Shown: piece by piece, positions 18,619 to 29,909 of the stretch
How the letters are laid out: every line of letters begins with the position of its first letter
How positions within the stretch are numbered: position 1 is the stretch's first letter
From: Desmospora profundinema
Lineage (GTDB): Bacteria; Bacillota; Bacilli; Thermoactinomycetales; DSM-45169
Assembly (NCBI RefSeq): GCF_031454155.1
Contig: NZ_JAVDQG010000003.1
Coordinates: forward strand, 1-64,000
Direction of reading: 5' to 3'
Length of the DNA: 64,000 nt
Notes under the pieces: generated by a model
Told to the model about the DNA's origin: nothing
The model's database searches: none
What the model saw: the letters and a program-made list of their open reading frames with translations, nothing else
Translations under genes and position numbers: made by a program

Positions 18619-20058
18619 TTACAAGTTCAGGACAGTCACTTTCTCTCTTGTCATCGATTCAATGCTTTTCCGTACTCCCTGCACCCCCGCCCCGGACTTT
18701 TTCACTCCCAGGAACGGAAAGTGATCCGGTCCCCGTTCGGTTTTCCCATTCAACTGCACGGTACCCACATCCAATTGCGAAGCGATGGAAAAAGCCTTGT
18801 CCATATTTTTTGTGAACACGCTGGCTTGAAGTCCGTATTCGGATTGATTCGCCGTTTCCACTGCTTCCTGTTCACTCGTTACGCGGATAATCGGCAGCAC
18901 GGGACCAAAAGGTTCTTCCCAAGACACTCTCATCTCCTCGGTTACATGATCCAATACCGTGGGGGATATCAAGTTGCCTTCTTTTCGGTATTCCGTCCGG
19001 GAAACAGCTCCCTTCTCCAAAGCATCCAGGATCAGGCTGTGGACGAAATCAGCGGACGCTGAATCGATCAAAGGCGTGACGTCAGCATCATCTTCCGGTA
19101 ACCCGACACGTAACCCCTCCACTTTTTTCTGTATCTGTTCAACCAGCTGATCCGCCACCTCCTCCATCACCAACACCCGCTTGATGGCCGTACACCGCTG
19201 CCCGGAATAGGAAAAAGCACCACTGACGATCTGACCTGCTGCTTTTTCCACATCCGCATCTTCAAGGACAATCGCCGGATCCTTTCCACCCAGCTCCAGC
19301 ACTGTCGGGATCATCCCAGCCTTCCGGGCGATATCCTGCCCTGTCTTCGTTCCTCCTGTGAACGAAATCATGTCAATCGCAGGATGGGCAACCAGCCAAT
19401 CACCGATTTCCGATCCCCTCCCTGTCACAACATGGAGAACTCCCTTGGGCAGTCCGGCTGTCATGAGAGCATCCGCCATGAGAAGGGCGCTGATAGAACC
19501 CTGAGTGGCCGGTTTTAACACGACGGCATTCCCCGAGATCAACGCTGGGGCCAATTTGGCGGCGGATAAGTTGACAGGGTAATTAAAAGGAGAGATGGCC
19601 AGAACCAACCCGAGTGCTTCTCTTTCAATGATGGCGACTTTACCAGCACTCCCCCCTTGAAAAGAGTCCCCTTTCATCATCTCCCCGTGGATTCTTTTTC
19701 CTTCCTCCACGGTATAACGGATCAGATCCGCCGTTCTTGTCACCTCGTCTTTTGCCGACGATTTCTTTTTTCCCACTTCTTTCATAATCATATCGGCGAT
19801 CTCATCCGATCGCTTGATTAATTCATCCGCCCATGTGAGCAAGATCTGCCCCCGTTCATACAAGGGAACCTTCGCCCATTCTTTTTGAACTCGGCGGGAT
19901 TTACTAAGAGCCCGATCCACTTCCTCCCGGGTCATGGCCGGAACCCTGCCGATCACCTCTCCCTGAGGAGATACAATCTCCAATCGTCGTTTGGAAGAAC
20001 ATTGCAGCCAATCACCGGTTAACTGGAATCCAACGTCCACCATCGTCTCTTGTCCCAT
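18619..20058 (-). CDS. gapN: NADP-dependent non-phosphorylating glyceraldehyde-3-phosphate dehydrogenase
   Basis: This 479-aa aldehyde dehydrogenase carries the GapN signatures: catalytic Cys in SYSGQRCTAIKR, general base Glu in LELGGKDPA, and the C-terminal GPDHFPFLGVKKSGAGVQG stretch typical of GapN. It oxidises G3P to 3-phosphoglycerate making NADPH. The ATG at 20058 (GGGG 8 nt upstream) is used; an upstream TTG frame extension has no ribosome site. It is followed 3' by a terminator and is transcribed alone. Confidence 0.88.
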   Translation of the reverse strand: MGQETMVDVGFQLTGDWLQCSSKRRLEIVSPQGEVIGRVPAMTREEVDRALSKSRRVQKEWAKVPLYERGQILLTWADELIKRSDEIADMIMKEVGKKKSSAKDEVTRTADLIRYTVEEGKRIHGEMMKGDSFQGGSAGKVAIIEREALGLVLAISPFNYPVNLSAAKLAPALISGNAVVLKPATQGSISALLMADALMTAGLPKGVLHVVTGRGSEIGDWLVAHPAIDMISFTGGTKTGQDIARKAGMIPTVLELGGKDPAIVLEDADVEKAAGQIVSGAFSYSGQRCTAIKRVLVMEEVADQLVEQIQKKVEGLRVGLPEDDADVTPLIDSASADFVHSLILDALEKGAVSRTEYRKEGNLISPTVLDHVTEEMRVSWEEPFGPVLPIIRVTSEQEAVETANQSEYGLQASVFTKNMDKAFSIASQLDVGTVQLNGKTERGPDHFPFLGVKKSGAGVQGVRKSIESMTREKVTVLNL

Positions 20059-20191
20059 TTCAGATCCCCTTTCCAAATATTTCGTCTAATCCGTCTATTT
20101 CCAGTCACGGATACACCATCCCTATTTTCTTATTCCGATCCCTGTTTAAATCAAAGTATACATATGCAATTTTGTGTATTTATTTTGCTCC

Positions 20192-20220
20192 ATCCTAAAG
20201 GAAGCAAACTTATTTGTCAA
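20192..20220 (-). promoter_or_regulatory. gapN promoter
   Basis: TTGACA (20215-20220) and TAGGAT (20192-20197) are 17 bp apart on the minus strand. A second TTGACG 12 nt upstream creates direct repeats of GTCAAC nearby, of unknown meaning. Confidence 0.6.
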
Positions 20221-20250
20221 CGTTATCGTCAACATTAATGGGGAGTCTCC

Positions 20251-21240
20251 TCATTTCCTATATCCACCAACCGTTTCCTTCAGAACAAGATCCGGCTTTT
20301 TCTCCAGACGGTGCTTGCCGTCAATAAATCGGATCGTACCGGTTTTGGCTCGCATCACAACGGAGTGGGTGGCAGCCTGGTTACCCTTGTAGCGAACCCC
20401 CTTTAACAATTCTCCATCCGTCACCCCGGTAGCGGCAAAAATGGCGTCATCCCCTTTCACTAAGTCGTCCATCCGCAGGACCTTTCCAGGATCATGCAGC
20501 CCCATTTTGCGGCAACGGAGAAACTGCTCTTCATTCTCCGGCAGCAACCGCCCTTGGATCTCTCCACCCAGACACTTAAGGGCCACCGCCGCCAGGACCC
20601 CTTCTGGAGCACCGCCGGAACCGAACAGGATATCCACCCCGGTGTCAGCAAAAGCGGTATTGATGGCAGCAGCCACGTCACCGTCGGGAATCAATTTAAT
20701 CCGCGCTCCGCTTTTGCGCACTTCATCAATCAGCGAAGCATGACGCGGTCGGTCCAAGATAACCGCAACCAGATCGTTCTTATCTTTACCCAAGGCACGT
20801 GCAGTCGCTTTCAAGTTGTCGGCGACAGGGGCCTCCAGATCGATATGGCCGACAGCACCGGGACCAACAGCGATCTTGTCCATATACATGTCGGGGGCAT
20901 GCAACAGGTTCCCCCGGTCCGCCACGGCCACAACGGAGAGAGCATTCCACAATCCGTTGGCCACAATATGAGTTCCTTCAAGCGGGTCGACGGCCACATC
21001 CACCTCAGCCTGAGTGCCCAGGCCGAGACGTTCTCCGATATAAAGCATCGGGGCTTCATCCATCTCCCCTTCACCGATGACCACCGTTCCCTGAATCGGA
21101 ATGGTGTCAAAAACATTGCGCATCGCGGATGTGGCCGCTTCATCCGCCTCCTCTTTTCTGCCAAAGCCCATCCACCGTCCGGAAGCCACCGCAGCGGCTT
21201 CCGTCACCCGAACCAAATCCATCGTCAGACTTCTCTCCAT
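20251..21240 (-). CDS. glpX: Class II fructose-1,6-bisphosphatase
   Basis: GlpX (329 aa) dephosphorylates fructose-1,6-bisphosphate in gluconeogenesis. Visible motifs are [12 protein letters not shown] (metal site), [12 protein letters not shown] and [16 protein letters not shown]. The ATG at 21240 follows GAGAGGGG; the upstream extension (with a spurious hydrophobic stretch) overlaps a hairpin and is rejected. It precedes gapN on the same strand, with an independent gapN promoter about 30-60 bp past the glpX 3' end coordinate on the upstream side of gapN. Confidence 0.93.
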   Translation of the reverse strand: MERSLTMDLVRVTEAAAVASGRWMGFGRKEEADEAATSAMRNVFDTIPIQGTVVIGEGEMDEAPMLYIGERLGLGTQAEVDVAVDPLEGTHIVANGLWNALSVVAVADRGNLLHAPDMYMDKIAVGPGAVGHIDLEAPVADNLKATARALGKDKNDLVAVILDRPRHASLIDEVRKSGARIKLIPDGDVAAAINTAFADTGVDILFGSGGAPEGVLAAVALKCLGGEIQGRLLPENEEQFLRCRKMGLHDPGKVLRMDDLVKGDDAIFAATGVTDGELLKGVRYKGNQAATHSVVMRAKTGTIRFIDGKHRLEKKPDLVLKETVGGYRK

Positions 21241-21280
21241 GTACCGATCCCCTCTCCCGATCCTGCACATTCCAATTGTC

Positions 21281-21334
21281 AAAAGAAAAAGAGTCCCCGC
21301 CACGGCGCAGACAAACCGCCGAGCGAGGGACTCT
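21281..21334 (-). terminator. Terminator between subtilisin gene and glpX
   Basis: On the minus strand GAGTCCC and GGGACTC pair around a GC-rich inner hairpin and are followed by TTTTTCTTTT. It either ends the protease transcript or lies in the glpX leader. Confidence 0.65.
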
Positions 21335-21474
21335 CCTGTCATCTCCGGTCCCAGAGTACAGATTCAGCAGGAATCTTTCTTCAATTTATAGTAACCTCTC
21401 CCCTCCAGGATGTAAAGCCCATAAAACCTGGAGAAGGGACTCGTTTTGCCATGGAGAACGACGATGACTCTGTT

Positions 21475-22704
21475 TTAAAACAGACTGGTAAACCAATCCC
21501 AAAACGATCCGGATGTGGATTTTGTATTCTCCGGATCAATTTCCGGAACGGTTTCAACCGCTTTCGCAGCGTTAATCCGACCATGGGTAAAGTTGGAACC
21601 GGTGCCGTCGATCTTGTCTGCGGAACTTTCTATCGCTTCCCGGATTTCGTCGCCACTTTTCCCTTGAGAAGCGATCAATCCCGCCAAACCGGCAACATAT
21701 GGAGTGGCCATCGAAGTACCGGATTGATTTTGATATTGATTATTCGGCATGGTGGACAGGATATTGACCCCCGGTGCCGCTACATCCACCCAGTCGCCGT
21801 AATTGGAGAAATTGGCCAATCGATCATTTTCATCCGTAGCTGCTACTGCAATGGCATTTTCATAGTAGGCAGGATAACTGGGTGCATTGGTGCTTGAATT
21901 ACCTGCTGCCGCCACCACGACGGATCCTTGTTCATGAGCATAGTTTACTGCCTCTTCAAGGGTCCGGGATCCTTGCGATCCTCCCAGACTCATGCTGATG
22001 ACGTCGGAACCGGCATCCGCTGCATCAATGATCCCCTTGGCAATGGCATCGTAGGACCCCGACCCGTTTGCATCCAGGACGCGGACCGCATAAATGGTGA
22101 CATCCGGAGCCATCCCCGCAATCCCGATCCCGTTATCGGTAGCTGCAGCAGCAATCCCGGCGCAGTGGGTACCGTGTCCTTGTTCATCCATGGGATCCTG
22201 ATCGTTATCGATATAGTCCCCGCCTTTTTCCACTTTTCCTGCCAAATCTTCATGGTTATAATCGACACCGGTGTCCAGAATCGCCACTTTAACATCTTGG
22301 CTGCCTTTGGTAACATCCCAGGCTTTCGGTGCTTCCACGATTTGCAGGGCATACTGTTTGGAATATTCCGGATCATTGGGCTCGAAATAAGCTTCCGCTA
22401 TGTAGTTGGGCTCGGCAAACTCGACGTCCGAATTCTCGTTATACTCTTCTATCGCTTCTTCTACCGGACCATCCACTTCTACGACATCAAACCCAATCTG
22501 TTCATTGTGGGAGACGGTCTTGGCATCCATTTCACCATTAATCGACGCTTTCTCCGATTTGTTTACATCATCCTTGAATTTAACGATAACTTCTCCAGTC
22601 ACATAGGACGATGAGGCTTCCGCCGCATGGGCATCGGGAGCGGCAGGCATCATCAGGACAGCCATCAACAACAGAGCGGATAGAAAAGAAACATGACGTT
22701 TCAT
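21475..22704 (-). CDS. Secreted S8 family serine protease (subtilisin/thermitase type)
   Basis: This 409-aa preproprotein has a signal peptide (MKRHVSFLSALLLMAVLMM, AHA cleavage near residue 27), an I9-like propeptide (about 34-105) and the S8 catalytic triad in VAILDTGVDYNHED, GHGTHCAGIAA and SGTSMATPYVAGLA, with oxyanion Asn in AAAGNSS. The order and spacing resemble thermitase. A short tail ending WDWFTSLF follows. The nearest ribosome site (AAGGAG) is 15 nt from the ATG, which is long. Confidence 0.93.
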   Translation of the reverse strand: MKRHVSFLSALLLMAVLMMPAAPDAHAAEASSSYVTGEVIVKFKDDVNKSEKASINGEMDAKTVSHNEQIGFDVVEVDGPVEEAIEEYNENSDVEFAEPNYIAEAYFEPNDPEYSKQYALQIVEAPKAWDVTKGSQDVKVAILDTGVDYNHEDLAGKVEKGGDYIDNDQDPMDEQGHGTHCAGIAAAATDNGIGIAGMAPDVTIYAVRVLDANGSGSYDAIAKGIIDAADAGSDVISMSLGGSQGSRTLEEAVNYAHEQGSVVVAAAGNSSTNAPSYPAYYENAIAVAATDENDRLANFSNYGDWVDVAAPGVNILSTMPNNQYQNQSGTSMATPYVAGLAGLIASQGKSGDEIREAIESSADKIDGTGSNFTHGRINAAKAVETVPEIDPENTKSTSGSFWDWFTSLF

Positions 22705-22733
22705 GATTCGTGTTCGTCACTCCTTGCCATTTT

Positions 22734-22780
22734 ATTCATAATATTATGAATAAATCATTCACATTCATAATATTATTTAT
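22734..22780 (-). promoter_or_regulatory. Tandem palindromic sites upstream of the protease gene
   Basis: ATTCATAATATTATGAAT (22734-22751) is a perfect 18-bp palindrome; a second copy, ATTCATAATATTATTTAT (22763-22780), matches 15 of 18. They lie 30-76 bp upstream of the start codon in AT-rich DNA and look like a repressor operator pair. The rest of 22781-22995 is AT-rich without genes. Confidence 0.5.
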
Positions 22781-22995
22781 TATTTCGAAGTCCCAATGGA
22801 GAAGAAAACAATTCATCCGAAAAGAGGAAAATGACTTTCCAACCTTACAAAATCCTTGTAACTCCAAAGTATTTTTTCATTTTCTCTCATTATTAAATAC
22901 GATTATTTCATAAGAAAAGTTTCATTATATCCAAATTATTTTTTTCGGATTTTGAACACGGTCAATCGATGGGGGTTTTGCTAACCGCTCAATAG

Positions 22996-23026
22996 GAAAA
23001 AGTCGCCCGAAAAATGGACGACTTCC
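22996..23026 (-). terminator. Terminator of tRNA-Ser(TGA)
   Basis: AAGTCGTCC/GGGCGACTT forms a stem with one G-U pair or mismatch, with TTTTTCC following on the minus strand, 40 nt past the tRNA. Confidence 0.7.
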
Positions 23027-23067
23027 TATTTCATCGCTATATTCACTTTTACCGAAACACCGATCAT

Positions 23068-23157
23068 TGGCGGAGAGGGTGGGATTCGAACCCACGGAGG
23101 GCGTAAACCCTCGGCGGTTTTCAAGACCGCTGCCTTAAACCACTCGACCACCTCTCC
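23068..23157 (-). tRNA. tRNA-Ser (TGA anticodon)
   Basis: The minus strand reads GGAGAGGTGGTCGAG, anticodon loop CTTGAAA (TGA), a long variable arm, GGTTCGAATCC and an encoded CCA. It lies downstream of serS, separated by a repeat element. Confidence 0.95.
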
Positions 23158-23214
23158 ACAAGGGGCAAACTGCCCCGCTATTGTATCACATATCGACAAA
23201 CGCTTCAAGAAAGA

Positions 23215-23361
23215 CTAGGGCGTGTCTGAACAATCTGTAGGGCGAGATCCCGGGTCAGTATGGCTGTCTTCGTTACGTTGCAAAAAGCACAAAAGCTCTC
23301 CGCCAGCCATACCGACCCTCTCCTGTTCTTGCGGAAAATTGAACGACCAGACAGGCCCTAA
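23215..23361. mobile_element. TIR element, 147-bp form, at the serS stop codon
   Basis: It starts CTAGGGCGTGTCTGAACAAT and ends GACCAGACAGGCCCTAA, nearly identical to the copy at 15725. The right end supplies the serS TAG stop on the minus strand. Confidence 0.85.
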
Positions 23362-24638
23362 TCCCGTGCGATCCGTTCCAATCCACCCATGTAGGGCCGA
23401 AGCGCCTCCGGGATCTGTACACTGCCGTCCTCCTGTTGAAAGTTTTCCAGAATGGCGGCCACCGTGCGGCCGACAGCCAGACCGGATCCGTTCAAGGTGT
23501 GGACAAATTCCGGTTTGGAACCCGCGCCACGCCGAAAACGAATATTGGCCCGCCTGGCTTGGAAATCCTCGAAGTTGCTGCAGGAAGAAATCTCACGATA
23601 GGTACCGGAACTGGGAAGCCACACTTCCAGATCGTACTTTTTAGCTGCTGTGAATCCAAGATCTGCCGTGCACATGTTCAGCACCCGATAGGGAAGGTTG
23701 AGCCGTTGAAGTACTTGTTCCACATCTTGAACCAGGCTTTCCAGTTCCTCGTAGGAGGTTTCCGGTTTCACCAGTTTTACCAGCTCCACCTTGTTAAACT
23801 GGTGGTTACGGATCAGACCGCGGGTATCCCGACCGGCAGAGCCGGCTTCGGAACGGAAGTTGGCGCTGAAGGCGGCATATTTTGCGGGCAATTCGTCACC
23901 GGCAAGGATTTCATCTGCGTGATAGTTGGTTACCGGCACTTCTGCGGTGGGAATCAAATAATATCCGGTATCGGCAACAGCAAAAGAATCCTCAGCAAAT
24001 TTGGGAAGCTGTCCGGTTCCCGTCATACTGTCCCGATTCACCATAAAAGGCGGGATCATTTCCGTATACCCGTGCCGTTCCGTATGCAGGTCCAGCATAA
24101 AATTGATTAAAGCCCGTTCAAGGCGGGCTCCGATTCCTTTATAAAAGACGAAACGGGAACCGGTTACCTTGCCTGCGCGCTCAAAGTCCAACAGATTCAT
24201 CTCTTTAGCCAGATCCCAGTGCGCTTGTGGTTCAAAGGGAAACGATGGAATCTCACCCCAATGACGAACCGGCACATTCTCATCCTCACTATCGCCGACG
24301 GGTACGCTCTCATGAGGAATATTGGGGAGGGTGAGCAACACTTGGCGTAACTGTTCATCCACCTGGCGGATTTCTTCGTCCAGTTCCTTGATGCGATCCC
24401 CTACTTGGCGCATCTCCAGAATGACAGCAGAAGCGTCTTCTCCCGCCTTTTTCTTTTGGGCGATCTCTTTGGAGACCGTATTACGACGGTTTTTCAGCTG
24501 CTCTGTCTCCGCCAGCCCGCGGCGGCGTTGTTCGTCCAGATCCAAAATGATGTCCAAACCGCTCACATCTTCGCCCCGGTGCTGATACTTCTCCCGCACC
24601 AGATCCATATGGTTGCGCAGCCACTTGATATCCAGCAT
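23358..24638 (-). CDS. serS: Seryl-tRNA synthetase
   Basis: This 426-aa class II synthetase has an N-terminal tRNA-binding coiled coil (about residues 30-100) and class II motifs 2 ([20 protein letters not shown]) and 3 (ALRPYMGG at the C-terminus). ATG at 24638 with AAGGTG upstream. The transcript carries a T-box leader. The stop TAG lies in the end of a repeat element. Confidence 0.97.
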   Translation of the reverse strand: MLDIKWLRNHMDLVREKYQHRGEDVSGLDIILDLDEQRRRGLAETEQLKNRRNTVSKEIAQKKKAGEDASAVILEMRQVGDRIKELDEEIRQVDEQLRQVLLTLPNIPHESVPVGDSEDENVPVRHWGEIPSFPFEPQAHWDLAKEMNLLDFERAGKVTGSRFVFYKGIGARLERALINFMLDLHTERHGYTEMIPPFMVNRDSMTGTGQLPKFAEDSFAVADTGYYLIPTAEVPVTNYHADEILAGDELPAKYAAFSANFRSEAGSAGRDTRGLIRNHQFNKVELVKLVKPETSYEELESLVQDVEQVLQRLNLPYRVLNMCTADLGFTAAKKYDLEVWLPSSGTYREISSCSNFEDFQARRANIRFRRGAGSKPEFVHTLNGSGLAVGRTVAAILENFQQEDGSVQIPEALRPYMGGLERIARD

Positions 24639-24659
24639 GCCAAACACCTTCTTTCTCAA

Positions 24660-24905
24660 AAAAATAAAAGGAACCTCCATCCCAAGGGACGAAAAGGTTC
24701 CGCGTTGCCACCCTCATTGACCGGCTGAGCCGGTCCTCTCTGTGGCGGGGTCACGGTCGCCAACCGGGTGCGCTTAACGAATCGTTGTCGCTTTTCGCGC
24801 CCAGCTCCGAGAGGGATTCCCCTGGCGAACGGGGCGGTTTGCACCCACCACCGCCTCTCTGTCGTTCCGTCACACAGGGTACTGGTTCTCATCTCCGCTG
24901 TTCCT
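24660..24905 (-). promoter_or_regulatory. T-box riboswitch of serS
   Basis: On the minus strand the T-box core AGGGTGGCAACGCGG (24703-24717) is followed by a terminator stem GGAACCT/AGGTTCC and T-rich tail (24660-24701). Upstream lie GC-rich stem I-type hairpins with an AGTA motif. The core and terminator are clear; the serine specifier codon was not resolved. Expected to read uncharged tRNA-Ser. Confidence 0.9.
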
Positions 24906-24919
24906 CATATGAGTGCTTA

Positions 24920-25504
24920 TCAGGCACTTACTGCTTTGGAGTGGCGGACCATCCCGACAAAATGGTGATGCAGGCGGGGATCATCCGTCAATTCCGGATG
25001 GAAGGATGCTCCCAACAGATGTCCTTCCTGTACAATGACGATCCGCTCCTCCACCGACGACAGGACATCCACTGCCGGTCCCGTTTCCACGATCAGGGGT
25101 GCACGGATAAAGACCGCCTCAAAATCATCCGCCACCCCGTCTACACGAAGACGGGCTTCAAAGCTCTCCCGCTGCCTTCCAAAGGCATTGCGGCGAACGG
25201 TGAGATCCATCAACCCCAGATGGGATTGTTCCGTTCCCTCGATCCGTTTGGCCAAGAGAATCAATCCGGCACACGTTCCAAAAATAGGCATTCCCGCCAA
25301 CGCCCGTTGCCGGATCGGTTCCATCAACCCGTACTGGTGCATCAATTTGCCGATCGTCGTGGACTCTCCCCCGGGAATGACCAAGCCATCCACCTGTTCC
25401 AAGGCATCCGGCCGTTTTACCGGCAAGGGCTCCGCACCGGCGGATTCCAACATGGAAAGATGTTCACGAACGGCCCCCTGCAGGGCAAGAACCCCAATCT
25501 TCAT
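24920..25504 (-). CDS. pdxT: Pyridoxal 5'-phosphate synthase glutaminase subunit
   Basis: The 194-aa class I glutaminase supplies ammonia to PdxS. PGGESTTIG, the nucleophile in FGTCAGLILLA (Cys near 79) and the His-Glu pair in FHPELTDD are present. ATG with GGAGGG upstream. It is downstream of pdxS with a 26-bp gap, the usual operon. Confidence 0.96.
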   Translation of the reverse strand: MKIGVLALQGAVREHLSMLESAGAEPLPVKRPDALEQVDGLVIPGGESTTIGKLMHQYGLMEPIRQRALAGMPIFGTCAGLILLAKRIEGTEQSHLGLMDLTVRRNAFGRQRESFEARLRVDGVADDFEAVFIRAPLIVETGPAVDVLSSVEERIVIVQEGHLLGASFHPELTDDPRLHHHFVGMVRHSKAVSA

Positions 25505-25530
25505 CTATCCATACCCTCCAGTTTCGCCTC

Positions 25531-26433
25531 TCACCAACCGCGTTCCTGCATCCGGTCTGCCGGTTGCAGGGTCGAAATTTCCATCCCTTTCATCGCCGTG
25601 CCCAGACCTTTGGACAGTTCGGCCATCAACGTGTAGTCCTCATAATGAGTGGTGGCTTCCACGATGGCTTTGGCGAACTTAGCCGGGCTTTCCGATTTAA
25701 AAATACCGGAACCGACAAACACACCATCGGAACCCAGGTGCATCATCAAAGCTGCATCCGCCGGAGTGGCCACTCCACCAGCAGCAAAGTTAACCACCGG
25801 CAGCTTGCCGTTTTCATGCACGTAGAGGAGCAGGTCGTAAGGGGCCCCCAGCTTTTTGGCCTCCGCCATCAGTTCATCCCGGGACATGGACTGAACCTGA
25901 CGAATTTGACCCATCATTTGGCGCATATGTTTGACCGCTTCCACGATATTGCCGGTGCCGGGTTCTCCTTTGGTCCGAATCATGGAAGCCCCTTCGCCGA
26001 TCCGGCGCAACGCTTCACCCAGATCACGGGCACCGCAGACAAAAGGCACCGTAAAACTCCCTTTATCGATATGGAAAAGATCATCTGCCGGGGTCAACAC
26101 TTCACTTTCATCAATATAGTCGACGCCCATCGCTTCCAGCAGGCGCGCTTCTACAAAATGGCCGATCCGGGCCTTGGCCATCACCGGGATGCTGACCGCA
26201 TTCATCACTTCTTCAATGATCGTGGGATCCGCCATCCGGGCGACCCCGCCGGCCGCGCGAATATCCGCCGGCACGCGTTCGAGAGCCATCACAGCCACGG
26301 CTCCCGCTTCCTCCGCTATTTTCGCCTGTTCGGCATTCACAACGTCCATGATGACGCCGCCTTTTTGCATTTCAGCCATCCCGCGTTTCACACGGTCGGT
26401 CCCAGTCAGATGTCCCTTGTTGTTTTCAGACAT
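25531..26433 (-). CDS. pdxS: Pyridoxal 5'-phosphate synthase lyase subunit
   Basis: PdxS (300 aa) builds PLP from ribose 5-phosphate, glyceraldehyde 3-phosphate and ammonia. Highly conserved stretches include [40 protein letters not shown] and [17 protein letters not shown]. Start taken as the ATG at 26433 with AGGAGAGG upstream; the ATG at 26442 is too close to the ribosome site. Confidence 0.96.
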   Translation of the reverse strand: MSENNKGHLTGTDRVKRGMAEMQKGGVIMDVVNAEQAKIAEEAGAVAVMALERVPADIRAAGGVARMADPTIIEEVMNAVSIPVMAKARIGHFVEARLLEAMGVDYIDESEVLTPADDLFHIDKGSFTVPFVCGARDLGEALRRIGEGASMIRTKGEPGTGNIVEAVKHMRQMMGQIRQVQSMSRDELMAEAKKLGAPYDLLLYVHENGKLPVVNFAAGGVATPADAALMMHLGSDGVFVGSGIFKSESPAKFAKAIVEATTHYEDYTLMAELSKGLGTAMKGMEISTLQPADRMQERGW

Positions 26434-26461
26434 GATCGTCATCCTCTCCTCTTAGGCGCAG

Positions 26462-26546
26462 CCCCTCTAATTATCGTCCTGTAAGGGCAACTTTCCTTTG
26501 GGGCGAAGCCCTACCGAATTGTCGTCCCGGAAGGGCACCTTCCCTA
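26462..26546 (-). repeat. Tandem imperfect 48-bp repeat in pdxS leader
   Basis: Two copies, offset by 48 bp, share AATTRTCGTCCYGKAAGGGCAMCTTYCCT (ambiguity shown; 26469 and 26517) and a GGGCTTCGCCCC or GGGGCTGCGCC hairpin-like block. They lie between the promoter and pdxS. Confidence 0.6.
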
Positions 26547-26579
26547 GTTTTACCGGAAATCCCTCACTTCATTAGAACC

Positions 26580-26608
26580 ATTGTAACCAAAGGTACGGTT
26601 ATTGACAA
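26580..26608 (-). promoter_or_regulatory. pdxST promoter
   Basis: TTGTCA (26603-26608) and TACAAT (26580-26585) are 17 bp apart on the minus strand, about 150 bp before pdxS. Confidence 0.75.
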
Positions 26609-26636
26609 TGACAGGGAGACAGGATCCGGTTGTTAC

Positions 26637-27875
26637 TTAGAACCAATTGGCGATTCTGCGGAAAAAGAGGCGAAACCACCCCGCCGCTTCCACATCTTCC
26701 GCAACAACCACCGGTACGGGTTCGATCCCGTCCACTTCTTCTCCATCATACACAAACTTGGCCTTACCCACTACGGTTCCGGCACGAAGCGGGGCTTCCA
26801 GCTCCCCGGTGAGAGATACATCCCAGGAATAATGGTCTTCTTCCCCTTTTCGTACTGGATAGCGCACATTCCCGTCCGCTGCCAGGGCCACTTCCGTCTC
26901 CACACCGTTCTTCACCGATGCTTGTGCCATTCCCGGAATGGGATCACCCTTTTGGACAAAGTCCATCCATTCAATTTGATCAAATCCGTGATCCAGCAGT
27001 TTAGCCGTTTCCCGAAAGCGCTGAATGTGAGAGACAGTCCCCATTACGACAGAGATGAGCCGCACATCCCCCCGTTCGGCGCTGCCAGCGAAACAATACC
27101 CGGCTTTACGGGTATACCCCGTCTTCACCCCGTCTACTCCCTCATAATAATGGGCCAGCCCCGGAAGCATCTCGTTGGTGTTTCTCAACCGCATTTCCCT
27201 CGGTTCTCCGTTCCGGAACGTATACCGGGAATGGGAAATGATCTGTCGGATCTCAGGAAAGTCCAGCAACAAGCGGCGCGTCAATTCTGCCACATCGGCA
27301 GCGGACATGTGATGCTTTCCACCCACACGGGGAGGATCCCGATAAAGCCACATCGGCAAACCGGTGCTGTTGCGAAAGTGAGTGTCTGTCAATCCCAGCT
27401 CTGTGGCCGTTTGATTCATTAAATCTACAAACTTCGTTTCACTACCAGCCACATGTTCCGCCAGTGCCACGGCAGCATCGTTGGCAGAGCGAATCGACAA
27501 AGCATGAAAAAGTTCTTCTACGGTCCGTTTCTCTCCCATGCGCAAAAAGACTTGCGCCTCACCGATCGAAGCCGCATTCGCACTGATTGTGACAGTCTCG
27601 TCCCAGGCAAGTTCCCCCTTTTCTACTTTTCTCAGGAGAACATACTCGGTCATGAGTTTGGTTAAGCTGGCCGGTTCATAAGGGATATCACTGTTTTCAT
27701 CCGCCAACACCCGACCGCTTTCCATTTCCATCAATACATAGGAACGAGCTTGAATATCCAGCGGCACCGCCGGTTCGTCCGCCATGGCATGAACCGGTAT
27801 TCCCGGAATCCACAGACCCAGCAACAATCCTGCAATGAAACAGAGGAGAGCCGCTCGTCTCCCCCAGTCCTTCAT
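26637..27875 (-). CDS. dacA: D-alanyl-D-alanine carboxypeptidase (PBP5/DacA type)
   Basis: This 412-aa secreted S11 peptidase trims peptidoglycan stem peptides. A signal peptide precedes VHAMADEP; the catalytic SxxK is in SLTKLMTEY, SxN in SANDAAVAL and KTG in DGVKTGYTRKAGYCFAG. A C-terminal beta domain and an amphipathic end (WFRLFFRRIANWF) fit membrane anchoring. ATG at 27875 with GGGGG 6 nt upstream. Gene order guaB-dacA-pdxS is as in B. subtilis. Confidence 0.93.
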   Translation of the reverse strand: MKDWGRRAALLCFIAGLLLGLWIPGIPVHAMADEPAVPLDIQARSYVLMEMESGRVLADENSDIPYEPASLTKLMTEYVLLRKVEKGELAWDETVTISANAASIGEAQVFLRMGEKRTVEELFHALSIRSANDAAVALAEHVAGSETKFVDLMNQTATELGLTDTHFRNSTGLPMWLYRDPPRVGGKHHMSAADVAELTRRLLLDFPEIRQIISHSRYTFRNGEPREMRLRNTNEMLPGLAHYYEGVDGVKTGYTRKAGYCFAGSAERGDVRLISVVMGTVSHIQRFRETAKLLDHGFDQIEWMDFVQKGDPIPGMAQASVKNGVETEVALAADGNVRYPVRKGEEDHYSWDVSLTGELEAPLRAGTVVGKAKFVYDGEEVDGIEPVPVVVAEDVEAAGWFRLFFRRIANWF

Positions 27876-28011
27876 CACTCGCCCCCATCCCATTTCTCTC
27901 TCTCATACCTTTCCATCCATATTAGAAAAAGATGCCATGACCAGTTTACCGTAAGCAAAGCGGGTTGGAAAGCGGAAAAAAGGTGGATCAGCGGGTACGA
28001 CTTCTGGAGGA

Positions 28012-28046
28012 ATCAAAGAGCACAGGCCTTCAAAGACCCGTGCTCA
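28012..28046 (-). terminator. guaB terminator
   Basis: GAGCACGGGTC and GGCCTGTGCTC pair on the minus strand, followed by TTTGATT, 75 bp past guaB. The T tract is weak. Confidence 0.55.
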
Positions 28047-28120
28047 GGAAAGAGTGAACCGTTTTCCGGCAATCCGCCCCTTCATCCTGCCATCAGCGGA
28101 TCCCCCGGACCTTTTGTTCC

Positions 28121-29662
<1,542 letters not shown>

Positions 29663-29725
29663 TCACAGCTGGATTCTTGCTGTTTTTTCGGGTTCGGAAA
29701 AAACACCTTTTTTCAAAAAAAAGGC

Positions 29726-29763
29726 TTGCAGGCATATTGATTATACTGTTAATATACATATGC
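29726..29763 (+). promoter_or_regulatory. Promoter and possible GntR operator of the ABC operon
   Basis: TTGCAG (29726-29731) and TTAATA (29749-29754) are 17 bp apart. An inverted repeat with GCATAT (29732) and ATATGC (29758) arms covers the -10 region and could bind the operon's own GntR regulator. The 29764-29909 leader shows no gene. Confidence 0.45.
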
Positions 29764-29909
29764 ACAATTCAATTGCTGTTTTCATCCGGAACACTCTTAT
29801 CCTGAGTCTCCCCCGACCACCCGCACTCATCCGCGGAATGTCCATTTCTGGAGAACAAGACTCACCGGTGAAAGACGGATGAAGAAATCCAGACATGAGG
29901 AGGTTACCC

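Noticed and set aside
23222-23644. ORF starting inside the TIR element (MSEQSV...)
   Set aside because: Similar MSEQSV frames appear in other copies only because the repeat is repeated; it runs antisense through serS and has no ribosome site.
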